Under the pieces are notes generated by a model that searched no databases, was not told where the DNA came from, and was given only the letters and a program-made list of their open reading frames with translations. From positions 147,871 to 211,870 of the forward strand of contig LNKV01000031.1 in NCBI GenBank assembly GCA_001465935.1: a DNA stretch of 64,000 nucleotides, given 5' to 3'. The stretch comes from Clarireedia homoeocarpa. Lineage: Eukaryota > Ascomycota > Leotiomycetes > Helotiales > Rutstroemiaceae. The translations under genes were made by a program, and so were the position numbers. This document shows, in pieces, positions 9,036-22,200 of this stretch (position 1 is its first letter; each line of letters starts with the position of its first letter).

Positions 9036-12000
9036 CTTTTGGAGTTTCACAATTCTGTGAAGTTGCCCCCCTTGGAAATCCTGTGGTTCTAGGACCCCCC
9101 TCCGTAGAAATCGGTCGGCTTAGGTAGGATCTGCTCAAATCCAGTCAAGGTCAGCACAAATTACACAAAGAAAATCGGTGTGATAGGGCTTTGAACCGAC
9201 CATAGCTTGCCACAAGACCACAGTCAAGGCGCGTTGACGTGATGGAGAGTTTAGAGCGAATTTTGAAGGTGCCAGCCATACCAAGATCAAGAAGTTTGTC
9301 TTCCTCTCATGGAAGAATCAGAACTACTTGGGAGATTTTGAAGACTATCGAAATAAAACCATGGACTGGGCTTATTCTGGAAAGAACATTGACGTAAATG
9401 CTAAGGCTCTTGGCTGAGTGAAATCGGAAGCGATGTCTAAATCTCCTAGTGCCAACAAGAAAGGTTGGAAATGGAATAGAGGTGGTGCCGATTAATCGAA
9501 AGGTGACTTCTGTTTTTGTGTGTTGCTATTCAACCATCGAGAAATTTATCGATATTCAGTGTTGCATAGGTTGCTAGCGGTAAAAAAGAATGCGTTATTG
9601 ATAATACATACATGGTGTCGCGCTCAATTGTCTCTGTTAGCTTGTGCTATTGCAGATCGCCTGCCAATTTCGTGCAAGCATGGTCGAATTTCAAGTCTGT
9701 AGTCCTAACATCGAGACCAGCCGACGGTCGTTTCGCGCTTGCAGCATTGTACGATTATGATAGTTTTATTTCCATCAAAGTCATCTTCGGAAGGTGCTCT
9801 TAGAGCTACGTAAGTTGATAAAATGGAAGGAGGTCGAGCGTGGTAGGAGGTGTTTTTGTAGGCTAGGAGTCGCTATCCTGTCTTTTAACCAAAGAAGTCA
9901 GCACGAAAGAATGACCATACATCACTTAGAGATTCTTCAACACTTACCAACATTGAAGCACTCTTATTCAAGGGCTTTCGCGTTGTGGTCGTCCATGTGG
10001 ACGATGTGCGGTCTGAAGGACAAAATGATTAGGACTTCCAGTAGGAGACCTGCTGCAAAATTTTTGACAAGAAGGTGTTGCAGGATGTCAAAGCAGACGA
10101 TGGTTTTTTTTTTCTTTCGGTTCGAAAAGTCTTTCTTTCAAAGAATCACACTTTCTTTGATGAGAACTTGGCGGATCGAACGAAGTAAGGATAGGATACA
10201 AAGAGCTTTGTCTTTGAAGCTGAGATCTAAGCGAGTTCGAGGTTGGTGGGAGAACTGATATTTTGAACCCATGGAGTCAACTAATTCCCAGCCATCTGAA
10301 AACTGCCTCCAAATCGCTGAAGTTCTTCTTGACTGATCCCAATTCCTCTGCGTTGCTGCCACTAACGCTCTCTCAGGGAGACTGAACTGAGGCGTTAAAA
10401 CATCCAAACTTATGACATCCAGACTGTATGGGCGTCTATGGGCGCTCCCTCAAATTTATGGTTCACTTTTCGTTATGTCTCTAAAGGAAGTTGTCGAAGG
10501 CCGGCTCATGGCTAGTCTTTTGGGAAATCCAGATAACCTTCTCATATCACCATCAATAATGAGCTTTGAATTGTTTGGGTTGTAAATCCAACGATTCTGA
10601 GATCTTCGCTGTTTGGAAAAATCATCATGGTTGGTATTGGGATAGGTTCTTATGCTAATGATTATGCTGAACAACAGAGAGTTTAATATGTGAGTTCTTA
10701 GAGGACTTCATAAGGAGTCACACATCATCGATTCATGAACTTATTTCTCTCTTTGAAGCCTCTCCATGATGAGTTGATAACTGCGTTCTTCTGCTGCCGC
10801 TTGCCTTTCTTGAAAATAACTCCGCCGCCCATACAAAACCCAGATGCTGCTTTCTATAGTTTGCTCATTCTTTCTCTGCCCTTCGCGGTTGCAGGATGAA
10901 TTAACTCTCCCATCACTTCAAGAATATATCTTCCCCATCACAATTGACTCCGAATTCAGTTTTTTCATATGTATCACTTTAGGACAAGACCTCAGCCATG
11001 ATCGAAATGTTCACCATTCTTGCTCTCGCTTGTGCTGTAAAGACCTAGATCGATCATACGCAGATGTTGACGCTTCGGCGACTTTTTCATCTGCGACACT
11101 TATGAAGATTTGCTCTACGATCTACTAGGCAGCGCACACTAGGGTCCAATAATGTAGAGCTTTTGGCCTTTTACCTGCTTTCCCAAACATATGAGCTGCT
11201 AGAACAGAGCCGCAGGTCATAAAATATCTCAAGCATCTACACAGCTCTCACTCTCCCGCAACTCCCCATACGCACTCACACTGTCTATATTGCTCGCTGT
11301 TTGGGGATATCTTCAAAGATTTAACCTTTCTAGAGTTCTCCACATTCGTCGGTCATTTAGCTCATATTCTTGACTGTCCCTTAACTTGACTTGATGTTGT
11401 AAATGAAAAGTTTGACTCTGCAGTCAAGCCACTCGTCACCACACCTCTGGATATGTAATCAGCTTCAGTAACAGCTTCACAGAAGTCCATGGGTCATACT
11501 CGACTGCTTGAAGCTCTCTTTTTGTGAGCATTAGCGAGTGGCAGCGGCGGCCAAGAACTCGTCTTGCCATTGGAAAGTGTCTCCATGTCAAAATTTTTGT
11601 ATTCTGAATTTAAAACTTGAATTTACATGCTGTGTTTCTGTTTACTGTGCATAGGCTTTGCTGGCAGTACCCCTGTCCTGTTGTCATCTCCCTCACACAA
11701 GTTTCTCCTTCACTTACGTGCTAAAACGCAGGGACGAGAACCTCCAGATTTTACACTTGAATACGTTTTTATGAATTCTCCCCAAACATTAAAACACGGC
11801 ATTGGCGCATGGGAAGAGTTGGGTGGTTGGCAATCACACTATTGAGCATTTAAAGTCAAAGATTTCGGGAAGTGATTAGGAAGTGGTAGGAACACTTTGG
11901 ATGGGATTTGGACATTCATTTTATTAGCTATCGAATCTGTATTTAGTCTCGTATGATTTTAAAATTGAAAGCGATGCAGATGAGAGAGTGAGGTTTGATA

Positions 12001-12072
12001 ATAATCTGCGTCATGGTCAGCTACGTGCAACATAGTATGGGGTGCAGACAACTCTTGCCTTAAAATATTTGA
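9036..12072. other. Gene-poor region with decayed coding traces
   Basis: From about 9286 to 9494 (+) a frame reads KFVFLSWKNQNYLGDFEDYR.. with one internal TGA before a final stop. From about 9900 to 10690 several frames look coding-like for 30-60 codons and are then cut by stops. No family is recognisable. I treat these as old pseudogene or transposon debris. The remainder, 10700-12072, shows nothing I can name. Confidence 0.35.
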
Positions 12073-12837
12073 TTACCACCGCTTGTCAAGGAAGGTTCCA
12101 ATAACCTCGGGCACAGAACTCTCTTGATTGGCACAAAGTTCAGTCCACCAAGACTCATCATCGTCGTCCACATATGAATCGGTGTCAAAACTGGAGTCGG
12201 AACTGGCGGTGGAACTAGTGTCAGAACTGGTGTTGGAACTGGCGTTGGAACTGGTGTTGAAACTGATGCTGGAACTGGTGCTGGAACTAGCAGAGAGGAC
12301 GCTACGACGCATTCTAATTCTATCGGGCTGAATAGTCGCGGTAGAAGAGTCACGAGATGCTGGAATCTCTCTTGCTCGTGTTTCTTCCCATGGATGCTGT
12401 AAAGGCGTCCTGCCTCGTGGCTCATCTGTTGCCCGTCGGCTTACGTCCCTTTCGATCGCCTCCTTCCCTTCCTCTATCCACTCCCGGATTGCTTGAACAG
12501 GGCAGAAACCGAAATCCCATCCAGTTATTCTCTTGATCTGAGGCCACAAATCTTCTATCAACCTTTTTGTAACTCTCCTTCCCTCAAAAAGATCCGCAAT
12601 GAAACTTCTAACTCTTACTTCCTCCCTTCTGGTGCTCTCTGCGTCATCGAGATATTCCTTTTTGTCCGTGTCATCGTGATTATGTTCAGGACGCGGAATA
12701 TAACGGCGGCTTGGCGAATAAGGGCGTCGCGAACGTGGATGAATTGAAGTTGTTCGACGAGAAGACCGACGTGACCGATTGGAAAGCACTGAAGGAGATG
12801 GCGAACGAGAGAGACGAGAAGGCCACTGAGGAGTCAT
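12073..12837 (-). CDS. Hypothetical Ser/Arg-rich protein, 254 aa
   Basis: A single uninterrupted frame begins MTPQWPSRLSRSPSPS and ends TFLDKRW. The first 60 residues are Arg/Ser/Pro-rich with RSPSPS and RSRR phrases. A central segment (about 75-135) looks folded, with FIADLFEGRRVTKRLIEDLW and ITGWDFGFCPVQAIREWIEEG, and may be helical. The C-terminal third is an acidic Ser/Thr/Asn run (SSSTSSSIS.., SDTSS) ending in DDDDESWW. The Ser run is encoded by a 12-bp minisatellite. I do not recognise the family. The conserved-looking central block makes a real gene more likely than chance. No intron is evident. Confidence 0.55.
   Translation of the reverse strand: MTPQWPSRLSRSPSPSVLSNRSRRSSRRTTSIHPRSRRPYSPSRRYIPRPEHNHDDTDKKEYLDDAESTRREEVRVRSFIADLFEGRRVTKRLIEDLWPQIKRITGWDFGFCPVQAIREWIEEGKEAIERDVSRRATDEPRGRTPLQHPWEETRAREIPASRDSSTATIQPDRIRMRRSVLSASSSTSSSISFNTSSNASSNTSSDTSSTASSDSSFDTDSYVDDDDESWWTELCANQESSVPEVIGTFLDKRW
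12175..12290. repeat. 12-bp coding minisatellite in the Ser-rich tail
   Basis: Repeats of the type GTTGGAACTGGC/GTCGGAACTGGC, read on the minus strand, encode the Ser/Thr/Asn-rich stretch of the gene at 12073-12837. Confidence 0.75.
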
Positions 12838-15800
12838 CCTAGTATGCTTTTAGTGATCTGAAATATTTTATCAAGGGCTAATCGGCTTGAGGTATGACTC
12901 GTGCTAATATAAAAGCTGAGCAGATTTTGAGTAAAATATGACTCAAGTTAGGGAGAGAAATTCGTTTATATAGTACGAAATACGGTTTAATGACCACTTT
13001 TGAACAGTGAATGAATAGTGGATAGACAATTGTTCGGCAGTGACTGATTATTACAGGATGAAGATTATGCTTCAAGTCCAGGCATATCTTATGAGCCGAT
13101 CCCCGCACATCAGATCATGGCAAATCAGTCAAATCAATCATGGAATAGAGACTTCCTCCAGCCAGATTGTCCATGTGTGGAAGAGTAGCAGATCGCAAAG
13201 CTTGAATAGGCACAATTTAGCATGCGAATTTGCGGGGCTCAAATATCATGACTTGAAGAGAGTAGTAAACAATGCTGTTTTCAGAGCATACAATGTCATG
13301 AAGAACCACAAGCAGGATTGTTCTCATGTTGTAATACCACACTTATGCAAGCAGTGAATTTAACGTTCTATGCCCTCTAGAGATCATTTGAGCATCTTAC
13401 ATGCGTACGTGTGGTACTGTTTAGTGTATCCTGCAGCGCGTGTATTTACTACGTATGAAGTTGGTCACACACGCCTCAGCCTCCAGGAGCCGCATTGTGC
13501 TACAGCAGCATCTGTAAATCTAAACTACTCAAAATATTGTAGACTGAGTGTAGATCTAAAGCAAGTGTGCTATTCTACTTAGCTTATTGGAGAGTGTTCT
13601 CGCTGCTCTACTCAACCTTCAAGTGCGCTTCCGAACAGCCAATCCAAGCTCGAAATGATTATCAGATTTTCCAAATAATTGTTACCTACTTCAACGAAGA
13701 GCGTTTAAAGAACTGGATTCGAATAGACGATGTTGACAACTTGTGGTCGTTGACGCAGGAGGATCGAGTGTAGATCGCAGATAGGTTTTCGGTTTGACCG
13801 GGGAGAAGATGCTCCACGTTCAGTTATCATTCGGCAGGCTGGAGTTGTGCTGAATTCTAGGAGGCGGTTGAACACTTTTGCCAGCTGCTTCATGGTGAAC
13901 TTCCACTATGTTCTTTCTGGATTCATCAGGATACGCACAAGAGACGGCATAGTGTGCGATTTCAGACTTGAGGTAGGTGGATAGAGAAAACAAGATTAAA
14001 AGAATGAAAATGAGAAGAACAAGGCTAGTGAAGTCGAATCAGAGATCCTTAGTGTGAAACATTACTGATGACGACCACAAGTATGAGAGCGATGGGAAGT
14101 AATTGAGATTTGTGAATATAATTAAGCTGATGTTCTCTTCCTCTTATCGAGAAGCGGTCTGTTTGAGCTGGTGTTGTTTAGGGATCAGGATATGGGATAT
14201 ATACCGCTTAGATGTACTTTAGAATAGATATGTTAGATATACATATATCAAGTCAATGCTTCTTTAAAAACATGAAATGACCTTGCATGACATATTTCTA
14301 GAGTGGAAGCACTGGTCTAGCTTCCACTAAGCAAGACTATGATCCAAGCCTCCACACGTCCAAAAGTTGGTAGCAGATCCGGCACACCCTTCTCGCAATT
14401 GCTAGCTTGGAATATACACCAACCACTTGGTGGCTGTCAATCCCCAGCCAGCTTTTCAACCTTCAAGCTACTGTTCCGAATAACTAGATCCATTACACCT
14501 CTCCATCGGATTATTACTTCCATCTCACTCCTGCTACTAGGGCTAGCATACCATACTACCCGATGCCTCTCCTACTAGCCTTCTTCTTTCCTCATCATTT
14601 ATCCCATGAACGATATCAAGTATCTCATATCCCTTAGTATAACCCTATCAAGTCTAAGCCAACTCCCTTCAGTTCACAGAACCCACATCACAGAACCCAC
14701 ATCACAGAACCCACATCACAGCAACGCAATCCCCACCATATATGGCGACGACGATACCAACTTATCGACCTCTTCCGCCCCAATCCATGACTACCCGAGT
14801 CCGTACGACCAGCTCAATCGTACACGTGTATCCTTCATGAAACCGCCGCTTCCCCTAGGTATCCATCTCCCCATTCCCCTAATCCATCCTACCTGCCTCT
14901 CCTCGATGACCGCAAATCTACTAGAACGAAAACTTATTCTGTCTCGTACTGCTCATCCCTAAATTGCAAGCTCTCAAAGCCACCATATATCAAATTCCAA
15001 CCATAAATCGGCAAAACCCACAGTATATTCTTCCCATCAAGAGCACCATAACCAACTAACTATAACAAAAAGTTCTCCTTCTTCATCTCTCCATCTCTCT
15101 ATAAGAAAACATATTTTCATCCTAAATCTCACCTCCTGACTCAAGTCAGCCCCTCGGGTAAGGTCACTCGACCACCACAGCCTCGCACGTGACCTATTTA
15201 TCGTTTCCCCTCCTTCTCCATACATAACCGAGCGCTGACTCCCATCCCACTGCACCGGACCCCCAGTGCCCCCACCCAAAGCACCTCCCAAAAACACCAG
15301 ATGACCATCCCATTCTCGCTCATCCTCACGCTCACATCATGTCAGCGCCCACCCCCTGCATACGATATCCCGACGAGCAGCTGCTGCCTTTTTTCTTTCT
15401 TTTTTTCCCCCTCAAATCTAGGCCGTATTCACGCGCTACAATAGTTCTATTCAATAGGTGGGTGGTCCTTAAAATAGGCCGTGCGGCACACACACCAAAC
15501 TAAAGAAAACGGAACCGATCAGCCCTACGGCTATGCTATGTCAAACATGCATGTATGCATGCTCGTAAACCGGTTCATGATTGCCTGCCTGACTGATGAG
15601 ATAGGAGACTTATGAGTGATGAGTGATGAATGATGAGTGAGACAACCATTTTTATGTATGCGTGTGTGTGTGCATATATGTGGATGTTTCTAACGAAACG
15701 AATGGATAGATGGATGATCATAATGAAGGAAGGTTCTATTTTGTTTTGTGATTTATAGATGGATATATGTTCCTACACGCCTCTCATATTCTATGAGTTT

Positions 15801-15900
15801 TCCTCTCCTTCTTTTCTTTTGGTTCTCTTCTCTCCCTTTTGCGTATGCGATTCTTCCATTCACCCTTGAATCTCTCTGGCTTCTGCGCTAGCTCTTCAAA
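12838..15900. other. Intergenic, no supported gene
   Basis: Open stretches near 13567-13970 (+, two frames that could be joined by a frameshift) and 14606-14962 (+, Pro/Ser/His-rich with a triple AGAACCCACATCAC repeat at about 14680-14722) are noted but not called. Simple repeats (GATGAGTGAT-type near 15610-15650, GTGTGTGTG near 15662) and long pyrimidine runs before 15901 look like the leader of the RING gene. Confidence 0.4.
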
Positions 15901-16527
15901 ATGGGTATCCCGTACACCAAAATATTGACCCAAAAAACCGCATCTGAAGCGGCATCCATACAATCCACCTCCAATTCAACACCAACCTCACCAGCATACG
16001 CATCTATATCTACAGAGCCATGCACTCACTGCACAATCTGCACTCTGCGCCTCGACCACCCCCGTCCCGACGGCCGAACCGAAACCCTCTTCGCCCTTCC
16101 GTGCTCTCACACCTTCGGCTCACACTGCATAATTCGATGGCTGGAGCACGACTCCCCTTACCAAGACTGTCCCGCATGTCGCCGCAAAATGGTCTATACC
16201 GACTGCGGCCACCTCATCCGACCATGCGCAGCGAACCGGGCGCCGAAAGCCGTGTCTCAGGAAGAGATGCCGCGGAAGTGTTTGGGATGCAGAGGACTTC
16301 AGGGTGCGTTGAAGAAAGAGGTGGAGGAGCTCTTGAGGAGGGCGGAGGCAGAGCAGAGGGCGTTGGTCGCGATGAAGGTTTGTTTTCCGGGGGTGTGGGG
16401 GGAGTTGTGTAGGGATACGGTGAGGACGGTGGGGAGGAGGGTGGAGGAGTCGAAGGAAGGAGTTAGGAGGGATGTTGAGGCGCTTTGTAGGAGGTTTGAG
16501 GAGGAAGGGGGAAGGGAGCAGTGGTAG
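15901..16527 (+). CDS. RING-finger protein, 208 aa
   Basis: An intronless frame begins MGIPYTKILTQK. A Ser/Thr-rich N-terminus leads to a RING at about residues 41-97: CTIC, then LPCSHTFGSHCIIRWL, then CPACRR. The CxxC ... CxHx5C ... CPxC spacing fits a zinc-binding RING, so the protein is probably an E3 ubiquitin ligase. A second Cys cluster (YTDCGHLIRPC, KCLGCRGLQ) follows at about 100-135. The C-terminal 70 residues are charged and Glu/Arg-rich, probably a coiled coil. The fold is clear but the substrate and cellular role are not. The pyrimidine-rich leader just upstream and the lack of an earlier in-frame ATG support this start. Confidence 0.85.
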   Translation: MGIPYTKILTQKTASEAASIQSTSNSTPTSPAYASISTEPCTHCTICTLRLDHPRPDGRTETLFALPCSHTFGSHCIIRWLEHDSPYQDCPACRRKMVYTDCGHLIRPCAANRAPKAVSQEEMPRKCLGCRGLQGALKKEVEELLRRAEAEQRALVAMKVCFPGVWGELCRDTVRTVGRRVEESKEGVRRDVEALCRRFEEEGGREQW

Positions 16528-16831
16528 GATGGTTGCGACGTTATTCAGAGAGTGTGGTGAATGTGTTTCGAGGTCGCATTATTAATAGATGTTAGATTGT
16601 TGATTGTTCATCATCGGTGGGCTGAAGGATAGGCGCTCTGGGGGCCGTCATATAGATGATTGCACGTTGTCGTGGTTAAGTTGGGAAAATACCTCTTCGT
16701 TCCATAGTAAGTAAGCATCGAGGATTCGCTGCGCTAGAGGGTTTATTGCGATTTGGGTATCGTTATGGAATAAATATTAAATGCAGATTTGTAGAACAGT
16801 AATTGCCAATCCGCCTATGCTGATGTTTCGG
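16528..16831. other. Convergent 3' region
   Basis: About 300 bases between the 3' ends of the RING gene and the membrane-protein gene, AT-rich and without a reading frame of note. Confidence 0.5.
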
Positions 16832-17361
16832 TCACCGTGAGGTAGTTCGCACTCTATTATCAATCGTATCGTCGTCATCATCACTGTCGTCTTTGAATCC
16901 TTCCTCCAAATCTCGACTCAATCTTCTGCCATCGTCATCTCTGCCTCGCCGTGCATCAATAGATAATGCCTCACGTCGATTATCATCCACATCGAAAAGC
17001 TCCTCTCCATCATCTTCATCAAACTCACTGCCTGCTCCATCTTGTGCGCTTATTCGTCCTCGACCGAAATCAGCTCTCCATGACGAAGGTAATATAAATC
17101 TAACTGCTGCAGCCTGTGCTCGTTGTCGCAAAGTGGTGGTTCGATTAGAGATCGTCTCTAAGGGAAGATATTGACCGTATCGTGCTCGATACCGTTTCCA
17201 TACTGGAACAATGACGAATGATATGAGTAAATAGAGAATGAGGGAGATGATCGCCGGTATTATGAGCGTCTGCAAAACATACGTTAGCCTCCTAAGATTA
17301 GCTTAAGGGGTGTTCGGATAAGGCAATGTATGACCTTCAACAATGACCATGTGGAACCCAT
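16832..17361 (-). CDS. Small single-pass membrane protein, two exons
   Basis: Exon 1 (17361-17335) encodes MGSTWSLLK. Exon 2 (17269-16832) continues TLIIPAIISLILYLLISFVIVPVW, a clear membrane span at about residues 10-33. The product is 154 aa. After the span come KRYRARYGQYLPLE and a basic/hydrophobic segment (QRAQAAAVRFILPSSWRADFGRG). A strongly acidic tail (DEDDGEEL, DDSDDDDD) follows, ending RVRTTSR. The intron keeps phase 0, and the acceptor TTTTGCAG is good, but the donor GTCATA is non-consensus. The N-terminal exon is therefore the weakest part of the model. I know no function for it. Confidence 0.65.
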
Positions 17362-19289
17362 GTTTGAGGTGGTTGTATAAGCTGGAGTCTCTTCGTTCCC
17401 GGCAGCGTTAGGTGCAGGATGTGGTATGTATGGAGTAGCTGCATCAGCTTCATTCAAAGCTGCTCGAGGGTGCCACACGTTCGTCATCCGATGAATTGGA
17501 TCCAGATGAATAGAAGCAAAGATGGAATTAATGCACTGGAGGTTTTCTAGGTAGAGGGACCCGTGGTTACCGAGATGGAGAAATAAGGCACGGAGGGCAG
17601 AGAGGTTGTCGGATACTCCTACGTGCGGGACTGTGTCGTATGTAATGCTATGGCGCGATTGAGTAATCCGGCTCAAACGGCTCCAATGTGCCAGGCAGCC
17701 AATATCCGATCGGCCTGCTTTGCTTTGCTTTGCTTTGCGTTGCTTTGCTTTGCGTTGCTTTGCTTTCCTTTGCAGCTTGGCCCTTTCAGGCGCATATGTT
17801 ACATCTGCGAACCGCGATGGAGGCGCATTGGTGGTTGGCACCTTTTCTCGTGGAGGTTCATCGGGGGTTCATTGGGGGTTTCTTCGCGGGCGCTATCAGG
17901 ATATACTTGGACTGCTCGGGCTATTCTTAGGAAGCTGGCACGGTTGGATAGCTGAGTGATAGCCTCCAGGGTTTCACTCGGTCCTGATTTGTCGACAGCT
18001 GGGTGGGTTCTGAGTGGATTGGTGGTGGATTTGTGTGGTGAAGGTGCAGTATCGGGCATCTATCGTTATCGAATGGCTGGCTCAGCTGGAGTCCTGGAGT
18101 AAAATCGACCGAACCGCCGACCGTACACTACCTCAAAGCACCTTAACCCAAGTCCGCAGTACCACCCTGCCGAGCCTGCCACCCTATCACCCACCAGAGG
18201 CAGCTCAAGGCCAGAACCCTTTGGAAATGTTCCCTGGGCAATAAAGCGAGAGGAGAGAGCCATAGGCCAATATTATCGACCACCCTGGCGACCCTTGGAA
18301 ATACAATCGTCCACATACCATCCCATACACATATTACATATCATACACATACCACTTGGGCACAACCACACTGTCACTGCTCTAATAAGGGGTTCACTTG
18401 TTTCTGCCTTTCCTTCTTCCCTCGAAGTCTTCCCACTTGATGAGCTGCAACTCAAACTATCAACACTCGTTTGCTTCTCGTTTCTTTGAAAAACGTCGCG
18501 TCTTTTCCTTTTTTCTCTTGCTGTTGCGTGCCATCTTGTAGACGGCACAGCACATCATCCACCTTGAATTCAACCTCTAAAATCAATCAAGGATTCCTTT
18601 CCTTCAGTCTAACTGGGTCTGGCTTCGATCCAGCGTCCATACATACGGTGGTCTGTGGGTTTCGAGAAGGTGTTTGAGGTGCTCAAAGTGACCAGAAGCT
18701 ACCCCGAGGGAGGAAGCAGACCGTTTCAGCCCTTAAAACGAATTTGTCAGATTGAACTGGGGCGGAGAGATTGTCGCAAGCGGATTGCGGGTGGTTCTCC
18801 GGATTCTCAGTCGACAAATATATGGTCTACGTTGGAGGAATTAGAGAATCGAGGTCTAAAGATCCCTCTTTCGGAACTCCAAAAGTGGTGCTGAAGAAAT
18901 TGATCTCGATCTCTTTTGGTAAGCGCCTCAACTCTTTCTGGGTATGACCAGCCTTTTTTGCCTGTTCTGCACACGTACAACCAAGTACCGTGGATTGGGG
19001 TGTTGATCCTGCCGGTGTCGCAGAATCGCAGAAGAATTCATGCTAATCATTTTGACTTGGCAGCGCGAGTCTTACATCTGCCAGCATAGTACCGAAACAC
19101 TTCAGATACGCTTGCAGGATTTATCGGAGCATGATGTCAAATTCCGGTACATCGTGAGACGTTAATGAGTACCAGAATAAGTTCACAACAAAGGTTATCA
19201 TACCACAAACGTTACTAGAACGTGGGGCCGAAAATATACAAGCGACGTGAATTGAAGGCAGAAAATTTCAAATCGAAAGCTTCTCCAGC
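17362..19289. other. Long intergenic region upstream of the formin gene
   Basis: It holds a pentanucleotide repeat (17713-17772) and otherwise short overlapping frames only. The last 700-800 bases probably serve as promoter and long 5' leader of the formin gene, whose ATG is at 19290. Confidence 0.45.
17713..17772. repeat. (GCTTT)n pentanucleotide microsatellite
   Basis: About eleven units of TGCTT/TGCGT run through this stretch, creating Ala/Leu/Phe/Cys-rich spurious frames in all three plus-strand phases. Confidence 0.9.
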
Positions 19290-22200
19290 ATGTCGACAGC
19301 AGGAAAGTCATCATTCTTCTCGAGGGGCAGAAAGGACAAGCGGAATACTAGTGATGAGGGTCGACAGTTGGCACAAAGTAGGGACGATGCAGGAAGCTCA
19401 CATGGATCGCGATCGTCAAGACACGCTCGAATCTCTTCTGTGGCTTCGGAAGATACACCTGGCTCGCCCGGTACAGACTTGAGTGGGATCAACATGATGG
19501 CGGGGGTTATTACATCGATTCCATACGACAGCGTGATGGCGGATGGCAAATCGCCGATACCCGTAGATTATTTACCCAGGAGCGACCAGATGCCCATAAG
19601 AAGGGAACCTCTTCCACATCATTTGAATAAAGGTGGAACTGATTTTCATCAGTATCCCTCAGTCGAGACACTGTCTGCGAGTAATGGAAGCTCACATCCC
19701 TCGGGGCCCCGGGGCGCGCCTATAGGTAATAACATAACGATGGCATCTACAGGAAATCGCACGACTCAATTACAACAATGGGGCCCTTCGAACGGTAGTA
19801 GAACAAGTATCGCAAGTACTATAAATGGCAGCCACAATTCCAGATATGACTCTTATTCTACGAACCAATCCTCCACATCTGGTCGTATATCCTTCGACCA
19901 ACAAAGCATCGATTCTATGACCGAGCGATCTAGCATCCTCTCTACGGGAAGTTCTGCGAAAACGGCATTGCCAGGTTCCTACTCGAATAACTCGCTGTCG
20001 CCAACCTATGTACCTGGTAAGGACCATCACCGACACACAAAATTACCGCAGCAAAGCCCTGGGTATGGCTCTCCTGTTGCGGCGCCCCCCGGCTTTCAAC
20101 TCAACAAACCGAACGATGATAGAATTATTGAAGAGCAATTTTTGGCATTGATGCAGAAGAGAGGATGGCACAATCTACCAGATCAGGCGCGCCGGCAAAT
20201 GATGGCTTACACACCAGCGAAGAAATGGACTTTAGTGCACCAAGATCGCTTAACGGAATGGCAAGGTGAACAGAAAAGACGCACTAATACCAAACACACA
20301 GGTCAATATGGCTCCGCTATGGAAATGCTGCTCAATGCTGAGGAAGAGGGTACGCCGGAATGGTTTGTCAGGAAGGTCATGGATAACAGTATTTCTGCCA
20401 AACAGTTACAGAGTCTTGCAGTCAGCTTGAGAACGCAACCCATCGGCTGGGTCAAAACTTTTGTAGAATGTCAAGGTCAGGTCGCTCTAACGAATGTGCT
20501 CGGGAAGATCAATCGACGTCAAGCGCAAGGTCCAACTGGTCCGGAGGGGTCGATCAGCGAGAAGGATTTAGATAGGGAATACGACATCTGCAAATGTTTA
20601 AAGGCTTTGATGAACAACAAATTTGGAGCCGACGATGCATTGCAACACCAGCAAGTCATTGTGGCCCTGGCAACTTCGTTGGTTTCCCCTCGGATCCCCA
20701 CGAGAAGGGTTGCTAGTGAAGTTCTGACTTTCCTATGCCACTGGGCAGATGGACAAGGCCACCTGAAAGTTATCCAAGCTATGGATTATGTAAAAAATCA
20801 GCAGGGCGAAAATGGTCGGTTCGATGCTTGGATGCGTGTTGTTGAAGTCACTGTTGACGGGCGTGGCAAGATGGGAAGTTTGGTGGGTGCCAGTGAGGAG
20901 GTCAGAAGCGGCGGTGCAGGCATGGAAAACCTCCTCATGGAATATGCTTTGACAAGTATGTTCTTGATCAATATGATAGTTGATGCTCCGGAGCGGGATT
21001 TGCAACTTCGAGTCCATATTCGAGCGCAGTTCACGGCATGTGGTATCAAGAGGATCCTCACGAAGATGGAGGGCTTTCAGTACGATGTTCTCGATAAGCA
21101 AATTGAGCGGTTCCGCACAAACGAAGCTATCGATTATGAGGATTTGCTTGAGCGCGAGAACAGTAGTATGAAGGACAGTATCGAGGGGGAGGTTAAGGAT
21201 TTGAACGATCCAGCACAAATCGTCGATGCTATCATGCAGAAAGTCCAGGGGAGCAGGACTCAAGACTACTTCGTATCCGCGATGCAGCACCTTCTGCTCA
21301 TCAGGGATAGCGACAGCGAGGAACGGCTACGCATGTTCCAACTCGTTGATCAGATGCTTAGCTATGTCGCCATGGATAGAAGACTTCCTGATATGGACCT
21401 CAAGCAAAGTCTCAATTTTACTGTTCAGAGTTTGCTTGACAAATTACATACGGATTCGGAAGCACGGCAAGCTCTCGATGAAGCCCTTGAAGCCCGACAA
21501 ATCGCCGACTCGGCAATGGCTGAAAGGGATGAAATGAGAGCTCGAGTCGAACTTGGTGCAGATGGTCTTGTGGGCAAACTACAAAGGCAATTAGATGAAC
21601 AAGCTCAGGTTATTGAGGTTCAGCGAAGACAAATCGATGCGCTGAAGGGCGAAGTAGACAATCTGCAAACGATTCGCGCCAAAGAAGCTCAGCGAAATGA
21701 ACTCGAGACTAGAGAATTATATCTCATGCTCCGAGATGCGCAAGACATTGCCGCCTCGAATGCTTCAAAGGGCAATGGTCTAGGAGAGTCTGATCCGTCA
21801 CACATGAAAGGTATCCTTGATCGTGAAAAGCTTATGGATCGCCTTGAGATGCAAATCGAACGCCAGAAGACACAATACAAGCTTGAAGGTAGAGTATGGG
21901 GTGATGCTGCAGGCCCTTCAGATCGTCTAAGAGCACTCCGTGAGGAAATGGACGGCGGTGGACGTGGCGATGGTGGTGCAACACTCGGAACACCACCACG
22001 AGACTACGTGAACAGCATGCTTGGAACCGTTTCTCGTTCAACCAAGATACCCAGAAAACCGGTTCACGGCGATGAGTCAATGGATGAAGATGAGTTTGAC
22101 GACGAGGAGGAGGATGAGGATGGAATGGTTTATGAGAAGCCTCGTGTTGTCAAGCTGAGAAAGCCGAAGAAGCCAAAGGCCTACTTGGATGAAATGACTA

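Noticed and set aside
9794..10258. 154-codon Arg-rich frame
   Set aside because: Another frame over the same DNA looks more coding-like but is broken by stops; neither matches a known protein.
14606..14962. 118-codon Pro/Ser/His-rich frame with a hydrophobic start
   Set aside because: The N-terminus resembles a weak signal peptide, but the rest is low complexity with a short DNA repeat, and no family pattern is seen.
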